From the NCBI GenBank assembly GCA_016210825.1, contig JACQTM010000350.1, positions 1 to 18,124 of the forward strand: a DNA stretch of 18,124 nt, given 5' to 3'. A program made the translations under genes and the position numbers. The DNA comes from Hyphomicrobiales bacterium (GTDB lineage Bacteria > Pseudomonadota > Alphaproteobacteria > Rhizobiales > Xanthobacteraceae). The notes under the pieces are model-generated. The model was not told the origin of the DNA. It was given only the letters and a program-made list of their open reading frames with translations, and ran no database searches. Shown here in pieces: positions 1 through 7,974 of this stretch; position 1 is the stretch's first letter, and each line of letters opens with the position of its first letter.

Positions 1-359
1 AATAAATATTGCAGGCTGACGTACTATATTGCGTATTCGAAAATCTCGGAATTGGCGGTTCGCCAACAGGCGGTTGCATGCTTGAGGGCATAACAGCTTG
101 CTGATTTAGGGCACCGCCGCGGCACGAATGCGGCGCCATTTAGGTAACACTCGGTAAAAAAGCGTGAGTTGGAGGGCCTGCGAGGCGTGGCTAAGGTTTC
201 CACGACGAAAGGGCTACCGCTGGGGGTGGGGGCAGGTCGGGGATGGCCGGTTCTTCAAGTCTCTCAGCACAATGGGCCGGGAAACGGCCAGACGGTCACA
301 TCGGGGGATGGACTGCGCGCGTTGCGAGCCTCCTGCCGTAGAGCGTGCGGAACGAGAGT
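1..359 (+). other. Non-coding leader upstream of lpxC
   Basis: I see no convincing gene here; the short open frames are arginine- or glycine-rich and look like chance. The stretch holds several small inverted repeats: TTGGCG/CGCCAA at 52-57 and 61-66 (3-base loop), CGCCGC/GCGGCG at 115-120 and 130-135, and CGTGG/CCACG at 186-190 and 200-204. A G-rich run at 222-242 has four G-tracts. No clean -35/-10 pair could be assigned. Because lpxC often lies downstream of the ftsQAZ cluster in this group, the region may be the gap between the ftsZ side and lpxC and may carry the lpxC promoter and 5' untranslated region; that part is inference. Confidence 0.5.
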
Positions 360-1313
360 ATGAAAGCCGGCAGGCAGACCACACTCCGCGACCAAGCCGT
401 AGTCACCGGCATCGGCGTGCATTCTGGTCTTCCGGTCACCCTAACGATCAATCCTGCCGACGCCGACACCGGAATCGTTTTCGTGCGCATTGGCGCCGAT
501 GGCGACCGTGATCGTGAAGTCCGCGCCGATTATCGCTTCGTTACCGCCACCGAATTTGCAACCGTCCTAGGGGATGATTCAGGTCCCGTCGTTTCCACTG
601 CCGAACATGTGCTCGCCGCGCTTCGCGGACTTGGCATCGACAACGCGATCGTTGAGCTCGACGGCCCCGAGGCACCGATCATGGACGGCAGCGCGGAGCC
701 GTTTGTCGCAGCCATCGATCAGGCTGGTATCGTTTCGCTCGGCGCGCGCCGCCGCTTTATCCGGATCTTGAAACCTGTCCGCATCGCGCGTGGGGATGCC
801 TATGGCGAGTTGCGTCCCTATGCCAATGGATTCCGCATCGACGTCGAGATCGCCTTCGACAATCCATTAATCGGCCGTCAGAAATTCGCGAACGATATCG
901 AGCCCGACTTTTTCCGCCGCGAACTCGCACGTGCACGCACGTTCGGCTTCATGCGCGACGTCTCGAAATTGTGGAGCGCCGGTTATGCGCTCGGCGCCTC
1001 TTTCGAGAACACGCTCGTGGTCAGCAATACGCGTGTGCTCAATCCGGAAGGTATGCGCTTTGCCGACGAATTCGTGCGCCACAAGGCGCTCGACGCGCTG
1101 GGCGATCTCGCGCTCGCGGGTAGTCCGATCGTGGGCGCCTATAAGTCGGTGCGTGGCGGCCATAAGCTTAACCATGCGGTCCTGGTTGCCCTGATGTCCG
1201 ATCCGACGGCCTGGGCCGTCGGCGAGACGGAAGAGCCCGCGCGCCGCATCCGTGGCCACGCCGACGTGGCGACCGGGCTCGTGGCGCCGGCTTACGGTCC
1301 TGACGTCTCTTAA
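360..1313 (+). CDS. lpxC: UDP-3-O-acyl-N-acetylglucosamine deacetylase
   Basis: LpxC is the zinc-dependent cytoplasmic deacetylase of the first committed step of lipid A synthesis. The 317-residue product matches the family in length (about 300) and motifs: N-terminal GIGVHSG (17-23); AEHVLAAL (81-88), where Glu82 is the likely general base and His83 a zinc ligand; ARTFGF (192-197); HKALDALGDL (241-250), giving zinc ligands His241 and Asp245; and GGHKLNHA (266-273), with His268 as likely catalytic histidine. I chose ATG 360 because the protein then begins MKAGRQTTLR, the usual form in this group; GTG 345 would add five residues. The ribosome-binding site is weak (GAGAG at 354-358). It is first in a plus-strand run with bamD, recN and ligA. 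Confidence 0.97.
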   Translation: MKAGRQTTLRDQAVVTGIGVHSGLPVTLTINPADADTGIVFVRIGADGDRDREVRADYRFVTATEFATVLGDDSGPVVSTAEHVLAALRGLGIDNAIVELDGPEAPIMDGSAEPFVAAIDQAGIVSLGARRRFIRILKPVRIARGDAYGELRPYANGFRIDVEIAFDNPLIGRQKFANDIEPDFFRRELARARTFGFMRDVSKLWSAGYALGASFENTLVVSNTRVLNPEGMRFADEFVRHKALDALGDLALAGSPIVGAYKSVRGGHKLNHAVLVALMSDPTAWAVGETEEPARRIRGHADVATGLVAPAYGPDVS

Positions 1314-1459
1314 AGCGACGTCAAGCTTAACCTTCCGCCTTATTACCGGCCGATTGTCGGCACAAATCGTTGGTGGTACCGGCGTTTTTGGCTAGATACA
1401 GCGCCGGACCGGCTGCGCCGAAAGCGCAGACCGTCCGGGTCATCAACGGGATCTGCGTC

Positions 1460-2329
1460 TTGAAGCCCGCGTCCTTGGGTTCATCTCTGTCGGTTCGCCC
1501 AGCCGACTTGTGCCGGCTGCTGGTTCGGCTGTTCGTGCTGGGGATGCTGTTTGCCCCGATTGTGGGCTGCAGCTCCGACAAGGATCTGCTGATTCCCGAC
1601 GACCCCCCCGAGAAGCTCTACAACGAGGGCCTCTACCTCCTGAATTCCAAGCGCGACTTCAAAGCCGCCGCGAAGAAGTTCGAGGAAGTGGATCGTCAGC
1701 ATCCCTATTCGGACTGGGCGCGCAAGGCGCTGATCATGCAGGCTTACACCTATTACGAAGGCCGCGAATACGAAGAGTCCATCAGTGCGGGCAAACGTTA
1801 TGTGACACTGCATCCCGGCAGCACGGACGCCGCCTACGCGCAATATCTGATCGCCTCATCCTATTACGATCAGATCCCCGATATCTCCCGCGATCAGGCA
1901 CGCACAACCAAGGCGATGGAAGCGCTCGAAGAGGTCGCGCGCAAATATCCCGCCACTGAATATGCCGCCAGCGCCAAGAAGAAGATCGAAGTCGCGCGCG
2001 ACAATCTTGCCGCCAAGGAAATGCAGATAGGTCGCTATTATCAGGAGAAGAAGGATTACACCGGTTCCATCAACCGCTTCAAAGTGGTGGTGACGCGGTT
2101 TCAGACGACGCGCCACGTCGAAGAAGCGTTGATGCGGTTGACCGAATCCTACATGGCGCTCGGTATTATTCAGGAAGCACAAACCGCCGCCGCCGTGCTT
2201 GGCCATAATTTCCCGGATAGCCGCTGGTACCAGGACGCCTACCGCCTCGTGAAGACCGGTGGCGCGGAGCCGAGCGAGAACAAGGAATCCTGGATCAGCA
2301 AGGTATTCAAGAAACCAAGCTTGGGCTGA
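1460..2329 (+). CDS. bamD: Outer membrane assembly lipoprotein BamD (ComL)
   Basis: BamD is the essential TPR lipoprotein of the BAM complex, which inserts beta-barrel proteins into the outer membrane from its periplasmic face. A hydrophobic segment (LLVRLFVLGMLFAP) ends in the lipobox IVGC, whose Cys (codon at 1568) would be acylated. TPR-like helices follow, including KLYNEGLYLL, YSDWARKALIMQAYTYY and DSRWYQDAY. No ATG precedes the signal peptide. TTG 1460 has GGGA eight bases upstream and puts the lipobox Cys at residue 37; TTG 1370 and TTG 1475 are alternatives, so only the first 30 or so residues are uncertain. It lies 146 bases after lpxC, an arrangement known from alphaproteobacteria. 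The product is 289 residues, slightly longer than E. coli BamD, with a charged C-terminal tail. Confidence 0.93.
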   Translation: MKPASLGSSLSVRPADLCRLLVRLFVLGMLFAPIVGCSSDKDLLIPDDPPEKLYNEGLYLLNSKRDFKAAAKKFEEVDRQHPYSDWARKALIMQAYTYYEGREYEESISAGKRYVTLHPGSTDAAYAQYLIASSYYDQIPDISRDQARTTKAMEALEEVARKYPATEYAASAKKKIEVARDNLAAKEMQIGRYYQEKKDYTGSINRFKVVVTRFQTTRHVEEALMRLTESYMALGIIQEAQTAAAVLGHNFPDSRWYQDAYRLVKTGGAEPSENKESWISKVFKKPSLG

Positions 2330-2360
2330 ACCACGTCTTGGCGAATCGACTAGAGTGAGC

Positions 2361-2484
2361 GTCATGCCCGGCCAACGGGTTCGCGCGAGGCGCGGTCCGA
2401 GGGGTAAACCTTGTGCCGGGCATACACGTCTTTAGAGTCGCAAAGATCAAAGATGTGGATGGCCGGGATTAATCCGGCCATGAC
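2361..2484. repeat. REP-like palindromic intergenic element between bamD and recN
   Basis: The ends are an imperfect terminal inverted repeat: GTCATGCCCGG at 2361-2371 against CCGGCCATGAC at 2474-2484, 10 of 11 bases pairing. Inside, ATGCCCGGC (2364-2372) can pair with GCCGGGCAT (2415-2423). A compact hairpin sits at the right end, ATGGCCGG (2459-2466) with CCGGCCAT (2474-2481) around GATTAAT. The GTCATGCCCGGC... and ...GGCCGGGATTAATCCGGCC motifs resemble dispersed intergenic repeats I know from Bradyrhizobium-type genomes; copy number in this genome cannot be seen from one window. No transposase is present, so any movement would need help in trans. Confidence 0.75.
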
Positions 2485-2496
2485 GAGGTGAAACTG

Positions 2497-4170
2497 ATGC
2501 TCGCCCGGCTTTCCATCCGCGATATCGTCCTGATCGACAGGCTCGATCTCGATTTTGCCTCCGGCCTTGCAGTGCTGACCGGCGAAACCGGGGCGGGGAA
2601 ATCGATTCTCCTCGACGCCTTTGCCATGGCGCTCGGCGCGCGTGGCGACGCGACGCTGGTACGCCAGGGCGTGGAACAAGGGCAGGTCACGGCGATGTTC
2701 GAGGTGCCGCCGGATCATCCGGTACGCGCGCTACTCGCCGAGCAGGGGATCGGCGGCGACGATGCATTGATCCTGCGCCGGGTGCAGATGGCCGATGGGC
2801 GCACGCGTGCTTTTATCAATGACCAGCCGGTCAGCGTGCAGGCTCTGAAGAGCTTGGGGACGGCATTGGTCGAGATCCACGGCCAGCACGACGAGCGCGC
2901 ACTGGTGGATGCGGCGACTCACCGCCGCCTGCTCGACGCCTATGACGGACTTGAACGCGATGCAGCCGAGGTCGAACGGCTATGGGAAGCGCGACGTATC
3001 GCCATTGAGGCAGTCGAAGCGCATCGCGCCGAAGTCGAACGCGCCAAGCGCGAAGCGGATTATCTTCGCCACTCGGTGGAGGAATTGACGCAGCTCGCTC
3101 CGCAAGCGGGCGAGGAAACGACGCTTGCCGCGCGGCGCACCGCGATGATGCAGGCGGAAAAGGTCGCCGAGGATTTGCGCGAGGCGCACGAAGCCGTGGC
3201 GGGAAGCCAATCGCCGGTCGAGACGTTCAGCGCCGCCATCCGCCGCCTGGAACGCCGCGTGGCGCAGGCGCCGTCCCTGCTCGAGCCGGCGGTGAAAACG
3301 CTTGATGCCGCGTTGACAGCGATTGAGGAAGCGCGCGCGCATCTCGAAAACGCACTGCGCGCCGCCGACCACGATCCGCAGGAACTGGAGCGCATCGAGG
3401 AACGGTTGTTCGCGCTGCGCGCCGCCGCGCGCAAATACAATTCTCCCGTGGACGATCTCGCGGCGCTGGCTCAACGCTACGCCGCCGATCTCGCCTTGAT
3501 CGACGCTGGCGCCGAACGGCTCGCCGCGATGGAGGCCGCGGCGAGGGAGGCCGACGAACGCTATCGCAAGGCGGCGATGGCGCTCTCTTTTGCGCGCAAC
3601 AAGGCGGCGGCGGCGCTCGATAAGGCGGTCAATGGCGAGCTCGCGCCGCTCAAACTTGAACGCGCGCAATTCACGACGCAGATTACCAGTACGGAAGCCA
3701 ATGCCGGGCCGCACGGCATCGACCGTGTGGAATTCTGGGTGCAAACCAATCCGGGCACGCGGCCGGGGCCGATGATGAAAGTAGCTTCCGGCGGCGAGTT
3801 GGCGCGTTTCCTGCTGGCGCTCAAGGTGGTTCTCGCCGACCGCGGCTCGGCGCCGACGCTTGTCTTCGACGAGATCGATACCGGCGTTGGCGGCGCGGTG
3901 GCCGACGCGATCGGCGTACGGCTGGGCAAACTCGCGGGGCGCGTTCAGGTGGTTACGGTGACCCATGCGCCGCAGGTGGCGGCGCGCGCCGACCGGCATT
4001 ATCTCATCGCCAAGGATGCGCTCGACAAGGGCAAGCGCGTGGCAACGCGTGTCACCGAAGTTGCCGCCGATCACCGCCGCGAGGAGATTGCGCGCATGCT
4101 CGCCGGCGCGGAAATCACCGAGGAGGCGCGCGCCGCCGCCGAGCGGCTGATTAAAGCCGCGGCGGGATAA
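2497..4170 (+). CDS. recN: DNA repair protein RecN
   Basis: RecN is an SMC-like ATPase acting in recombinational repair of double-strand breaks on the nucleoid. The 557-residue product has the full layout: N-terminal half of the ABC head with Walker A GETGAGKS (29-36) and the HGQHD Q-loop (128-132); a long alanine/glutamate/arginine-rich coiled coil from about 155 to 375; then the C-terminal head with signature SGGELAR (431-437), Walker B LVFDEID (455-461) and the TVTHAPQ switch (487-493). Length agrees with the family (about 550). ATG 2497 is chosen because GAGG at 2485-2488 is eight bases away and the protein then begins MLARLSIRDI; GTG 2488 would add three residues and overlap that site. 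The Shine-Dalgarno directly abuts the palindromic element upstream. Confidence 0.96.
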   Translation: MLARLSIRDIVLIDRLDLDFASGLAVLTGETGAGKSILLDAFAMALGARGDATLVRQGVEQGQVTAMFEVPPDHPVRALLAEQGIGGDDALILRRVQMADGRTRAFINDQPVSVQALKSLGTALVEIHGQHDERALVDAATHRRLLDAYDGLERDAAEVERLWEARRIAIEAVEAHRAEVERAKREADYLRHSVEELTQLAPQAGEETTLAARRTAMMQAEKVAEDLREAHEAVAGSQSPVETFSAAIRRLERRVAQAPSLLEPAVKTLDAALTAIEEARAHLENALRAADHDPQELERIEERLFALRAAARKYNSPVDDLAALAQRYAADLALIDAGAERLAAMEAAAREADERYRKAAMALSFARNKAAAALDKAVNGELAPLKLERAQFTTQITSTEANAGPHGIDRVEFWVQTNPGTRPGPMMKVASGGELARFLLALKVVLADRGSAPTLVFDEIDTGVGGAVADAIGVRLGKLAGRVQVVTVTHAPQVAARADRHYLIAKDALDKGKRVATRVTEVAADHRREEIARMLAGAEITEEARAAAERLIKAAAG

Positions 4171-4175
4171 GCTGT

Positions 4176-4331
4176 CCGTCATTCCGGGGCGCGCACGTTG
4201 TCGTTTGTAACCCCAAGGTAGTGCGTTCCTTGTTTTCGGCTTGCAAGAAGATAAACGTAGAACAATCGAGCGCCCCGAAATCGAATCTGGATTCCAGTTT
4301 CACTCGCTTTGCTCGCGCTCCGGAATGACGG
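4176..4331. repeat. 156-bp inverted-repeat element between recN and ligA
   Basis: Perfect 12-base inverted ends: CCGTCATTCCGG (4176-4187) and CCGGAATGACGG (4320-4331). A nested pair, CGGGGCGC (4185-4192) with GCGCCCCG (4270-4277), and a small hairpin CTGG-ATT-CCAG (4287-4297) lie inside. The GTCATTCCGGGGCGC end and the CTCGCGCTCCGGAATGACG end resemble a dispersed Rhizobiales intergenic repeat as I remember it. The element begins six bases after the recN stop and ends eight bases before the ligA start, so it makes up nearly the whole spacer. It differs in sequence from the element upstream of recN. Confidence 0.78.
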
Positions 4332-4339
4332 CAAATAAT

Positions 4340-6448
4340 ATGCCCGCGCACGACCTTGGCAAAATCCCCGTCTCCAAGCTCACCGAAGCGCAGGCCAAGG
4401 TCGAGCTCAAGCGGCTTGCCGCCGAGATCGCCGCGCACGACGCGCGTTATTATCAGGAAGACGCTCCAACGGTTTCGGACGCCGCATACGACGCGCTACG
4501 CCAGCGCAATGCCGCGATTGAAGGGCGCTTTCCCGGTTTAGTGCGCGCGGATTCGCCCTCGCGCCGCGTCGGCGCAATGCCAACCGGAAAATTCGCCAAG
4601 GTGCGGCATGCTGTGCCGATGCTTTCGCTCGACAATGCGTTCAACGACGAGGACGTGAGCGATTTCGCCGCCCGTATCCGCCGTTTTCTCAAACTCGATG
4701 CGAACGAGGCGCTCGTCTTCACCGCCGAACCAAAGATCGACGGGCTCTCGCTGTCGCTGCGCTACGAGGACGGCAAGCTCGTAACCGGCGCGACGCGCGG
4801 CGATGGTGAAGAAGGCGAGGACGTTACCGCCAATGTGAAAACCGTTGCCGAAATCCCGCATGATCTGCGCGGCAAGAATATTCCCGCGGTGTGTGAAATC
4901 CGCGGCGAGATTTACATGACCAAGGTCGCGTTTCTGGAACTCAATCGCAGACAGAGGGAAGCTGGCGAGCAGCTCTACGTCAATCCACGCAACACAGCGG
5001 CCGGATCGCTGCGTCAGAAGGATGCGAATGTCACCGCGTCTCGCCCGTTACATTTCTTTGCGTACTCGTGGGGCGAGATGAGCGCGATACCGGAAAAGTC
5101 GCAAAGCGCCATGATCGAATGGCTTGCCAAGCGCGGTTTCAAGACAAACTCGCTGATGAAGGTCTGTCGCTCGGTGGAGGAGATGCTCGCGTACCACCAC
5201 GACCTCGAAACCCGCCGCGCCGCGCTCGGCTACGACATCGATGGTGTGGTCTACAAACTCAACCGGCTCGATTGGCAGGAGCGGCTCGGCTTCGTCTCGC
5301 GCCACCCGCGCTGGGCTGTCGCGCACAAGTTTGCCGCAGAGAAAGCGGCGACAATCGTACGCGACATCGAAATCCAGGTCGGCCGCACCGGCGCGCTCAC
5401 GCCGGTGGCCAAGCTCGAGCCAGTGACTGTCGGCGGCGTCGTGGTGCAGAATGCCACGCTGCACAACCAGGATGAGATCGAGCGGCTTGGCGTGCGCATT
5501 GGTGACACGGTGACGATCCAGCGCGCCGGCGACGTGATCCCTCAGGTCCTTGGCGTCGTCGAGAGTAAGCCGCGCGGCGCTAAACCCTACAAGTTCCCGA
5601 AAACCTGTCCGTGTCCGCTCAAGACCGAGGTCGTACGCGAGTCGATTGCGGGAGGAGAAGAGGGCGCGCGCGCCCGCTGTACCGGCGAATTTGCTTGTCC
5701 ATTCCAGAAGATCGAACATCTACGGCATTTCGTTTCGCGCCGCGCCTTCGACATTGACGGATTGGGCGAGAAACAGATCGAGCTGTTCTTCGAGAAAAAC
5801 TGGGTCAAGGAGCCGGCCGACATTTTCACGCTCGAAGCGCGTGATAAAAAAATCAAACTTGAGGATGTGGAGGGGTTTGGCGAAGTTTCGGTGCAAAATC
5901 TCTTCGCCGCCATCGCGGCGCGCCGCGAGATATCGCTTGAGCGCTTTATCTATGCGCTTGGTATTCGTCATGTCGGCGAAACCACGGCGCGGGCACTGGC
6001 GCGTGGCTATGGCACATGGAAGGCCTTCCATGCCGCGTGCCTGAAGCTTGCCAAGGGTGACGACGAGACGCGTCACGAATTGGATGCGCTCGATCAGATT
6101 GGCGAGACGGTGATCGAGGCGCTCGCCGCTTATTTCGCCGAGGCGCATAACCGCGGCATCGTCGACCGCCTGACGGAACAGGTCCGCATCCTCGATGCCG
6201 AGAAGCCGAAAAAAAATTCACCGATCGCCGGTAAGACCGTGGTGTTCACCGGATCGCTGGAAAAGATGACGCGCGACGAGGCCAAGGCCATGGCCGAGCG
6301 CTTGGGCGCGAAAGCCGCAGGTTCGGTGTCGAAGAACACGGATTATGTAGTCGCTGGCCCCGGCGCCGGCTCGAAGCTCGCCGAGGCAAAGCAGCTCGGC
6401 GTTACGGTGCTGACTGAGGCGGAATGGCTGAAGCTGGTGGGCGGCTAA
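4340..6448 (+). CDS. ligA: NAD-dependent DNA ligase LigA
   Basis: LigA seals nicks in replication and repair using NAD+. All domains are present in the 702-residue product: Ia with YYQEDAPTVSDAAYD (about 37-51); adenylation domain with catalytic Lys132 in KIDG and the RGDGEEGEDVT motif (153-163); OB fold with QVGRTGALTPVAKLEPV (from about 346); a four-cysteine zinc site (Cys423, 425, 447, 453); helix-hairpin-helix repeats (DIDGLGEKQ, DVEGFGEVS, ALGIRHVGE); and a C-terminal BRCT domain (about 628-702). The first cysteine pair is spaced C-x-C rather than the common C-x2-C. ATG 4340 is preferred because the family N-terminus starts near here; upstream in-frame codons (ATG 4325, TTG 4241) lie in the palindromic element. 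No strong Shine-Dalgarno precedes it. It converges with the ABC permease gene, 12 bases apart. Confidence 0.97.
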   Translation: MPAHDLGKIPVSKLTEAQAKVELKRLAAEIAAHDARYYQEDAPTVSDAAYDALRQRNAAIEGRFPGLVRADSPSRRVGAMPTGKFAKVRHAVPMLSLDNAFNDEDVSDFAARIRRFLKLDANEALVFTAEPKIDGLSLSLRYEDGKLVTGATRGDGEEGEDVTANVKTVAEIPHDLRGKNIPAVCEIRGEIYMTKVAFLELNRRQREAGEQLYVNPRNTAAGSLRQKDANVTASRPLHFFAYSWGEMSAIPEKSQSAMIEWLAKRGFKTNSLMKVCRSVEEMLAYHHDLETRRAALGYDIDGVVYKLNRLDWQERLGFVSRHPRWAVAHKFAAEKAATIVRDIEIQVGRTGALTPVAKLEPVTVGGVVVQNATLHNQDEIERLGVRIGDTVTIQRAGDVIPQVLGVVESKPRGAKPYKFPKTCPCPLKTEVVRESIAGGEEGARARCTGEFACPFQKIEHLRHFVSRRAFDIDGLGEKQIELFFEKNWVKEPADIFTLEARDKKIKLEDVEGFGEVSVQNLFAAIAARREISLERFIYALGIRHVGETTARALARGYGTWKAFHAACLKLAKGDDETRHELDALDQIGETVIEALAAYFAEAHNRGIVDRLTEQVRILDAEKPKKNSPIAGKTVVFTGSLEKMTRDEAKAMAERLGAKAAGSVSKNTDYVVAGPGAGSKLAEAKQLGVTVLTEAEWLKLVGG

Positions 6449-6460
6449 CCGATTATCTCG

Positions 6461-7219
6461 TCAATTCCAGCGCAGCAGGCGCTTTTCCAGCCGCCCGGCA
6501 AGCGAAAAAATAATCAAAACGACGACCAGGATCAGCAAGATGAGCGCCATCATCAGTGCGGCGTTGTAGGTACTCTGGGCAAAGGACAGGAGATAGCCGA
6601 GGCCGCGGCTCGCGGCCACGAACTCGCCGACACAGGCGCCGGTGAAGGCGAAGCCAACGGCGATTTTCAGATTGCCAAGCACCCACGCGGCGACCGAGGG
6701 AAGGTAGACATGGCGCACGAGAGCCCGGCGATCGCCGCCGAGCGTAATGATGCGCTCGACAAGCCTGCGATCGACCTGCCGGATTCCGGTGAAAACGGTG
6801 AAGAAGATCAACACCGCGACCAGGATGAAGGCGAGTGCAACCTTTGATGCAAGCCCAATACCCAGCCAAATGACAAAGAGCGGCGCCAGAATAACGCGCG
6901 GGATGGCATTGAGCAGCGTCATGACCGGTTCGATCAGCTCGGCGATAACCGGTACCATGGCGGCAATAACGCCGAGTGCGATTCCGACAAGAATGCCAAG
7001 CACGAGTCCGCCAAGGGCGGCCGAGAAAGTTGCTTCGAGATGCGGCCAAATGCGGCCATCGCCGAAGAGTTCTACCAGCGCACTGCCGATCTGGCTCGGG
7101 TTCGGCGCATAAAGCGGGTTGAGAAGATCGGCGCGGCCGGCTGCCTCCCAAATTGCCAGCAGCGTGGTGAAAACCAGTAACCGCCGCAGCCAGGCATAAC
7201 GCGGATCGAGCGCAATCAT
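6461..7219 (-). CDS. ABC transporter permease, SsuC/TauC-like
   Basis: Membrane subunit of an importer of the nitrate/sulfonate/taurine class (BPD_transp_1 fold). The 252-residue product has about six hydrophobic segments: 11-25, 66-88, 90-115, 125-145, 180-203 and 220-242. The cytoplasmic coupling (EAA) loop is seen as ITLGGDRRALVRHVYLPSVAAW (about 158-179, last residues given separately for position), and NAIPRVILAPLFVIWLG (104-120) is typical of this subfamily. The start ATG (7219-7217) overlaps the stop of the ATPase gene as ATGA, which implies translational coupling. It is the last gene of the binding protein-ATPase-permease operon. The substrate cannot be told from sequence; sulfonates, taurine, nitrate or thiamine-precursor-like compounds are all possible. 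Confidence 0.92.
   Translation of the reverse strand: MIALDPRYAWLRRLLVFTTLLAIWEAAGRADLLNPLYAPNPSQIGSALVELFGDGRIWPHLEATFSAALGGLVLGILVGIALGVIAAMVPVIAELIEPVMTLLNAIPRVILAPLFVIWLGIGLASKVALAFILVAVLIFFTVFTGIRQVDRRLVERIITLGGDRRALVRHVYLPSVAAWVLGNLKIAVGFAFTGACVGEFVAASRGLGYLLSFAQSTYNAALMMALILLILVVVLIIFSLAGRLEKRLLRWN
6469..6486 (+). terminator. Weak candidate terminator for ligA
   Basis: AGCGC (6469-6473) and GCGCT (6479-6483) form a 5-bp GC-rich stem around AGCAG, followed by TTT. It lies 20 bases after the ligA stop, inside the end of the oppositely oriented permease gene. The stem is short and the T-run brief, so it is only a candidate. Confidence 0.25.
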
Positions 7220-7971
7220 GCGGCCTCCGCCGGATGTTCGCGGCCCACTTCGCGCAGCAGATCCGCCCACAATTTCTCGTAAAGCGGGGCAAAAGCCGGA
7301 TGCGTACGGGCGCGCACCGGGTCGCGCGGCCGCGGGATCGGCACCGGATAGCGCTTCGTGATATGCGCGCGCGGTCCTTGCGAGAGCAAATAGACCACGT
7401 CGGATAGGCTCAGCGCTTCCTCGAGATCGTGGGTCACCAGCAGCACGCTGATTTTCTCGCGCTCGACCAGCGCGACGACATCTTTCACGATGCGCGCGCG
7501 CACGATGGCATCGAGCGAGGCGAACGGCTCGTCCATTAGGATCAGTTTTGGCCGCATGGCCAGGACCTGGGCAAGCGCGACGCGCTTGCGCTGACCGCCG
7601 CTCAGATGGCGCGGATAACGGTCGCCGAAACCGGTCAGTCCCAGGCGTTCAAGCCAGGTGTCGGCGATATCCAGCGCGCGCTGGCGTTCGCTTCCGCTGA
7701 AAACGAGGCCGAGCGCCACATTCTCGCGCGCGCTCTTCCACGGCAGCAGTGCGTCGTCCTGGAATAGAATGCCGATATTGGCCCGCGCAACGCCGGCTTC
7801 GACCATACCGCCGAGCGGTTCCTGCAGACCAATCACGGCGCGCAATAGGCTGGATTTGCCGGAGCCAGACGGTCCGACAAGGCTCACGAACTGGCCCGCC
7901 TCGACATCGAGACTGGCCCCTTCGAGGACCGGCTCGGCGCCGTAGGAAATCGTCAGATCACGGACGCGCAG
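7216..7971 (-). CDS. ABC transporter ATP-binding protein, SsuB/TauB-like, non-canonical start
   Basis: Energising subunit of the importer. With the start proposed here (CTG 7971) it has 251 residues, normal for the family: A-strand LRVRDLTISYG, Walker A GPSGSGKS (33-40), Q-loop Gln71 in ILFQDDALLPW, signature LSGGQ (123-127), Walker B LILMDEP (143-149) and switch His181 in VTHDLEEAL. The first standard start codon, GTG 7887, would delete residues 1-28, the first beta strands and the nucleotide-stacking aromatic region, and leave Walker A at residue 5. Between the upstream in-frame TGA (7977-7975) and GTG 7887 no ATG, GTG or TTG exists; ACG 7974 and CTG 7971 are the only plausible codons. AGGAGG (7984-7979) lies seven bases before CTG and four before ACG. 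The gene follows the binding-protein stop in the same frame with no gap. Confidence 0.88.
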   Translation of the reverse strand: MRVRDLTISYGAEPVLEGASLDVEAGQFVSLVGPSGSGKSSLLRAVIGLQEPLGGMVEAGVARANIGILFQDDALLPWKSARENVALGLVFSGSERQRALDIADTWLERLGLTGFGDRYPRHLSGGQRKRVALAQVLAMRPKLILMDEPFASLDAIVRARIVKDVVALVEREKISVLLVTHDLEEALSLSDVVYLLSQGPRAHITKRYPVPIPRPRDPVRARTHPAFAPLYEKLWADLLREVGREHPAEAA

Positions 7972-7974
7972 CGT

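Noticed and set aside
1349..1361. Terminator between lpxC and bamD (GCCGA-TTG-TCGGC)
   Set aside because: Stem is only five base pairs and is followed by ACAAATCG, not a T-run.
2980..4182. 400-residue frame antisense to recN
   Set aside because: RecN has complete Walker, signature and coiled-coil features; the antisense frame is His/Arg-rich and typical of high-GC antisense frames.
6453..7292. 279-residue frame on the minus strand overlapping the ABC permease
   Set aside because: Arginine/cysteine-rich composition with no family motifs; it is the other-frame shadow of the permease, which has clear membrane helices and an EAA loop.
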